This document shows, one piece after another, positions 34,242-35,921 of a DNA stretch of 35,921 nt (position 1 is its first letter; every line of letters begins with the position of its first letter). A program made the translations under genes and the position numbers. This DNA is from Podochytrium sp. JEL0797. Taxonomy: Eukaryota; Chytridiomycota; Chytridiomycetes; Chytridiales; Chytriomycetaceae. The notes under the pieces were generated by a model, which worked only from the letters and a program-made list of their open reading frames with translations, made no database searches and was not told the DNA's origin. Location: contig JADGJG010000154.1 in the NCBI GenBank assembly GCA_027596195.1, positions 1 to 35,921 on the forward strand, read 5' to 3'.

Positions 34242-34314
34242 GTAAATCTTTGTGGGATCACCTCGAGATGATTCTTTTTTTGGATCGAAAATTTCAATTT
34301 CACGCAAAACGAAG
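34242..34314. promoter_or_regulatory. Very short divergent promoter region
   Basis: Only 73 bases separate the chosen start codons of the IQCH-like gene (minus) and the homeobox gene (plus). If both starts are right, the two genes share a compact bidirectional promoter. The IQCH frame stays open upstream of its ATG, so an upstream start or exon remains possible. Confidence 0.4.
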
Positions 34315-35807
34315 ATGGACAACAACGAAGGTGAGAGAGCCCTCTGCTGCGGCACCTCCCCGGGAGACGTGCTCACGGTTTTGACCCGACAGCGTTCCGG
34401 TATGTCCCGACGACCGGCCCCGCGGCCCACATCCTTCTCCAGCCGCCGCCCGTGGAGGGACCCCCCACACAACCTCAGCCACAGCAGCCCAAGACAGCCA
34501 CCAAGTACATCATCTGTCCCTTTGGACCACCCATCCAGCTGAGGCCCGATGGCAGGAGGCGCCGCTTCCACGCGGCCAGAGACCAGCTGGTGCTGCTGGA
34601 GCAGATCTTCCAGGAGAACAAGAAGCCAAACGCAAAGGAGCGTATCGAGATCTGCAAGAGAGTGAACATGAATCCGCGATCATTGCAGGTGTGTTTGATC
34701 TCGTGTTTTCGGATTCTCCTGACTTTTCTTTGATCTTGGAGTAGATTTGGTTCCAAAACCGCAGGTGCGTGCGGTAGTTGCTCTTTGTTTCGTTTCTTAC
34801 CGTGTGTGTCTTTTTCCAGGGCCAAGGACAAAAAAGAGTCTGGGGGCGGATCCACCTCGCCACTCACACCCAACACGCCGGTCAACGCTCCCGGCCCGCA
34901 TCTTCTAGCCGCAAGACACCAACCTCCCTTATCACCTCCACCCATGGTTCACAATTTACTCGCCACCTCCATGGCCATCGGAACCTGGCGCCGCCTGTCG
35001 TTGACCCCGGAAGACCTTCAATGCGAGATTGTTTTATCGGACGGAATCCTGCGGTGGTCCGTCATTGAGTCCGGATTCTGCTTCAAAATGGAACTTCCCA
35101 TCACCGCTATCAACGACATGAGTGTCCACAGTGTTCCCGAAAACGCCTCCCTTTCGTCCCTCGTGCTCCAAACCAACATGCCTCCCAACTTTTTCCGTCA
35201 AATGCAAGCCGGCGAAACCCCTTCGAATATGAGCTCAACCCCGGGATTCGTTTCTTGCTCCGACTTTACCGAACAGATGCAAGCGTCCTCCGTCTTTTGC
35301 CACATTCTCGAAGGAACCCACGCTGAGATGGAACGCGGCTTCACGGTCCTCCAAAACTTCTTCAACGAAAAATACTTGACTCCCGCAACCACAGCCCCGG
35401 ACGCTTCCTTTGGAACCGCCTCGTTCGGAAACGGATCAATGTCGCAACACACGGGCGTAGGGCTCGCCATCAACACATCCACAGCCCTCCAAAACCCGAG
35501 CATGCAGCAGTATTACTACACCGAGTCAGCGCCTTTGGGCAATGCGGGTGCTTTCAGCGGGTTTCTGGGAGGTCCCATGAGCGCAACGGGACAGAACCAC
35601 AGCAGTTTCCCGCTCAGCGCGCCCTTGTCGGGTCCAACTTTGAACAACTCGGCTCCGACCATGGGACCGCCACCTCCTTCACGAACTGGTACCAGCAGGC
35701 CCATGCACAATTCGTTTCCTGATCCTTCGCTGGGAGTTTTTGATATGCTTGGGATGGGGGGAGGGGGTATGCAGAACGATGAGTTGATGTCATCTTTCTC
35801 AAATTAG
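34315..35807 (+). CDS. Homeobox transcription factor, fungal type
   Basis: Nuclear DNA-binding regulator. Four exons in phase: 34315-34330, 34393-34688, 34745-34764 and 34820-35807, giving 439 residues. The homeodomain spans about residues 55-115: RPDGRRRRFHAARDQLVLLE, then KERIEICKRVNMNPRSLQ, and helix 3 IWFQNRRAKDKK. Helix 3 is interrupted by two introns, so IWFQNR sits on a 20-base micro-exon. After a Pro-rich linker comes AIGTWRRLSLTPEDLQCEIV and, further on, PPNFFRQ and SCSDFTEQMQASSVFCHILEG. This matches the region that follows the homeodomain in many fungal homeobox proteins. The C-terminus is Gly/Met/Ser-rich and probably disordered. The 16-base first exon (MDNNE) is inferred from ATG plus a gtgaga donor. 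The rest is firm. Confidence 0.92.
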
Positions 35808-35857
35808 TTCCTTTTTCATTTCTTCAGAATTTATATAAATTAAATAGTAAAAAGATC

Positions 35858-35890
35858 GGGGCGGGGGGGGGGGGGGGGGGGGGGGGGGGG
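35858..35890. repeat. Interrupted poly-G tract
   Basis: Four G, one C, then a pure run of 28 G, about 50 bases after the homeobox stop. The same layout (short G run, one C, long G run) occurs at 16689-16744, and a smaller variant lies at 3424-3439. Confidence 0.85.
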
Positions 35891-35921
35891 AATGTAACAG
35901 AGGCAACCCCAACAGCAAAGC

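Overview
The window is nuclear DNA from a fungus, most likely a zoosporic (chytrid-type) one. Genes are split by many short GT-AG introns. The fungal hallmarks are a cobalamin-independent methionine synthase, a zinc-less plant/fungal-type MutM glycosylase, Spa2-homology repeats and a homeobox factor with the fungal GTWRRL domain. An IQCH-like gene, a family otherwise typical of flagellated organisms, points to a lineage that makes flagellated zoospores. The taxonomic call is inference from gene content.

Layout. 79-2730 (+) is MET6 (5 exons). 2731-4329 is non-coding apart from a diverged direct repeat. 4671-6050 (+) is a three-finger C2H2 factor with a probable 5'UTR intron. 6186-7369 (-) is the MutM/FPG glycosylase, converging on it. 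7462-7908 (-) is a small unknown protein. 8289-14571 is a tandem family of four secreted NodB/CE4-like proteins that lack the catalytic residues. Two copies are on minus, then mitochondrial NADP-isocitrate dehydrogenase (10796-12536, +), then two copies on plus, the last a pseudogene. 15449-16937 (+) holds three tiny genes (41-52 codons) that share a C-terminal motif and, in two of them, an intron at the same place. 17168-19359 (-) is a GIT/Spa2-like polarity protein with about six SHD-type repeats. 19987-21424 (+) has a small coiled-coil ORF followed by a diverged tandem duplication that I cannot assemble into one frame. 22326-27522 (+) is a 17-exon ABCC transporter. 28199-34241 (-) is a 13-exon IQCH-like gene with an unusual ~700-residue C-terminal extension. 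34315-35807 (+) is a homeobox factor diverging from it.

How they relate. Housekeeping metabolism (methionine synthesis, mitochondrial NADPH supply), DNA repair, transcription factors, transport and polarity/flagellar proteins lie side by side without an evident pathway cluster. The lineage-specific material is the pseudo-deacetylase array and the microprotein cluster. These are the best candidates for undescribed biology. Exon coordinates were worked out by hand from splice signals, reading phase and family similarity. Start codons and a few junctions flagged below remain uncertain.
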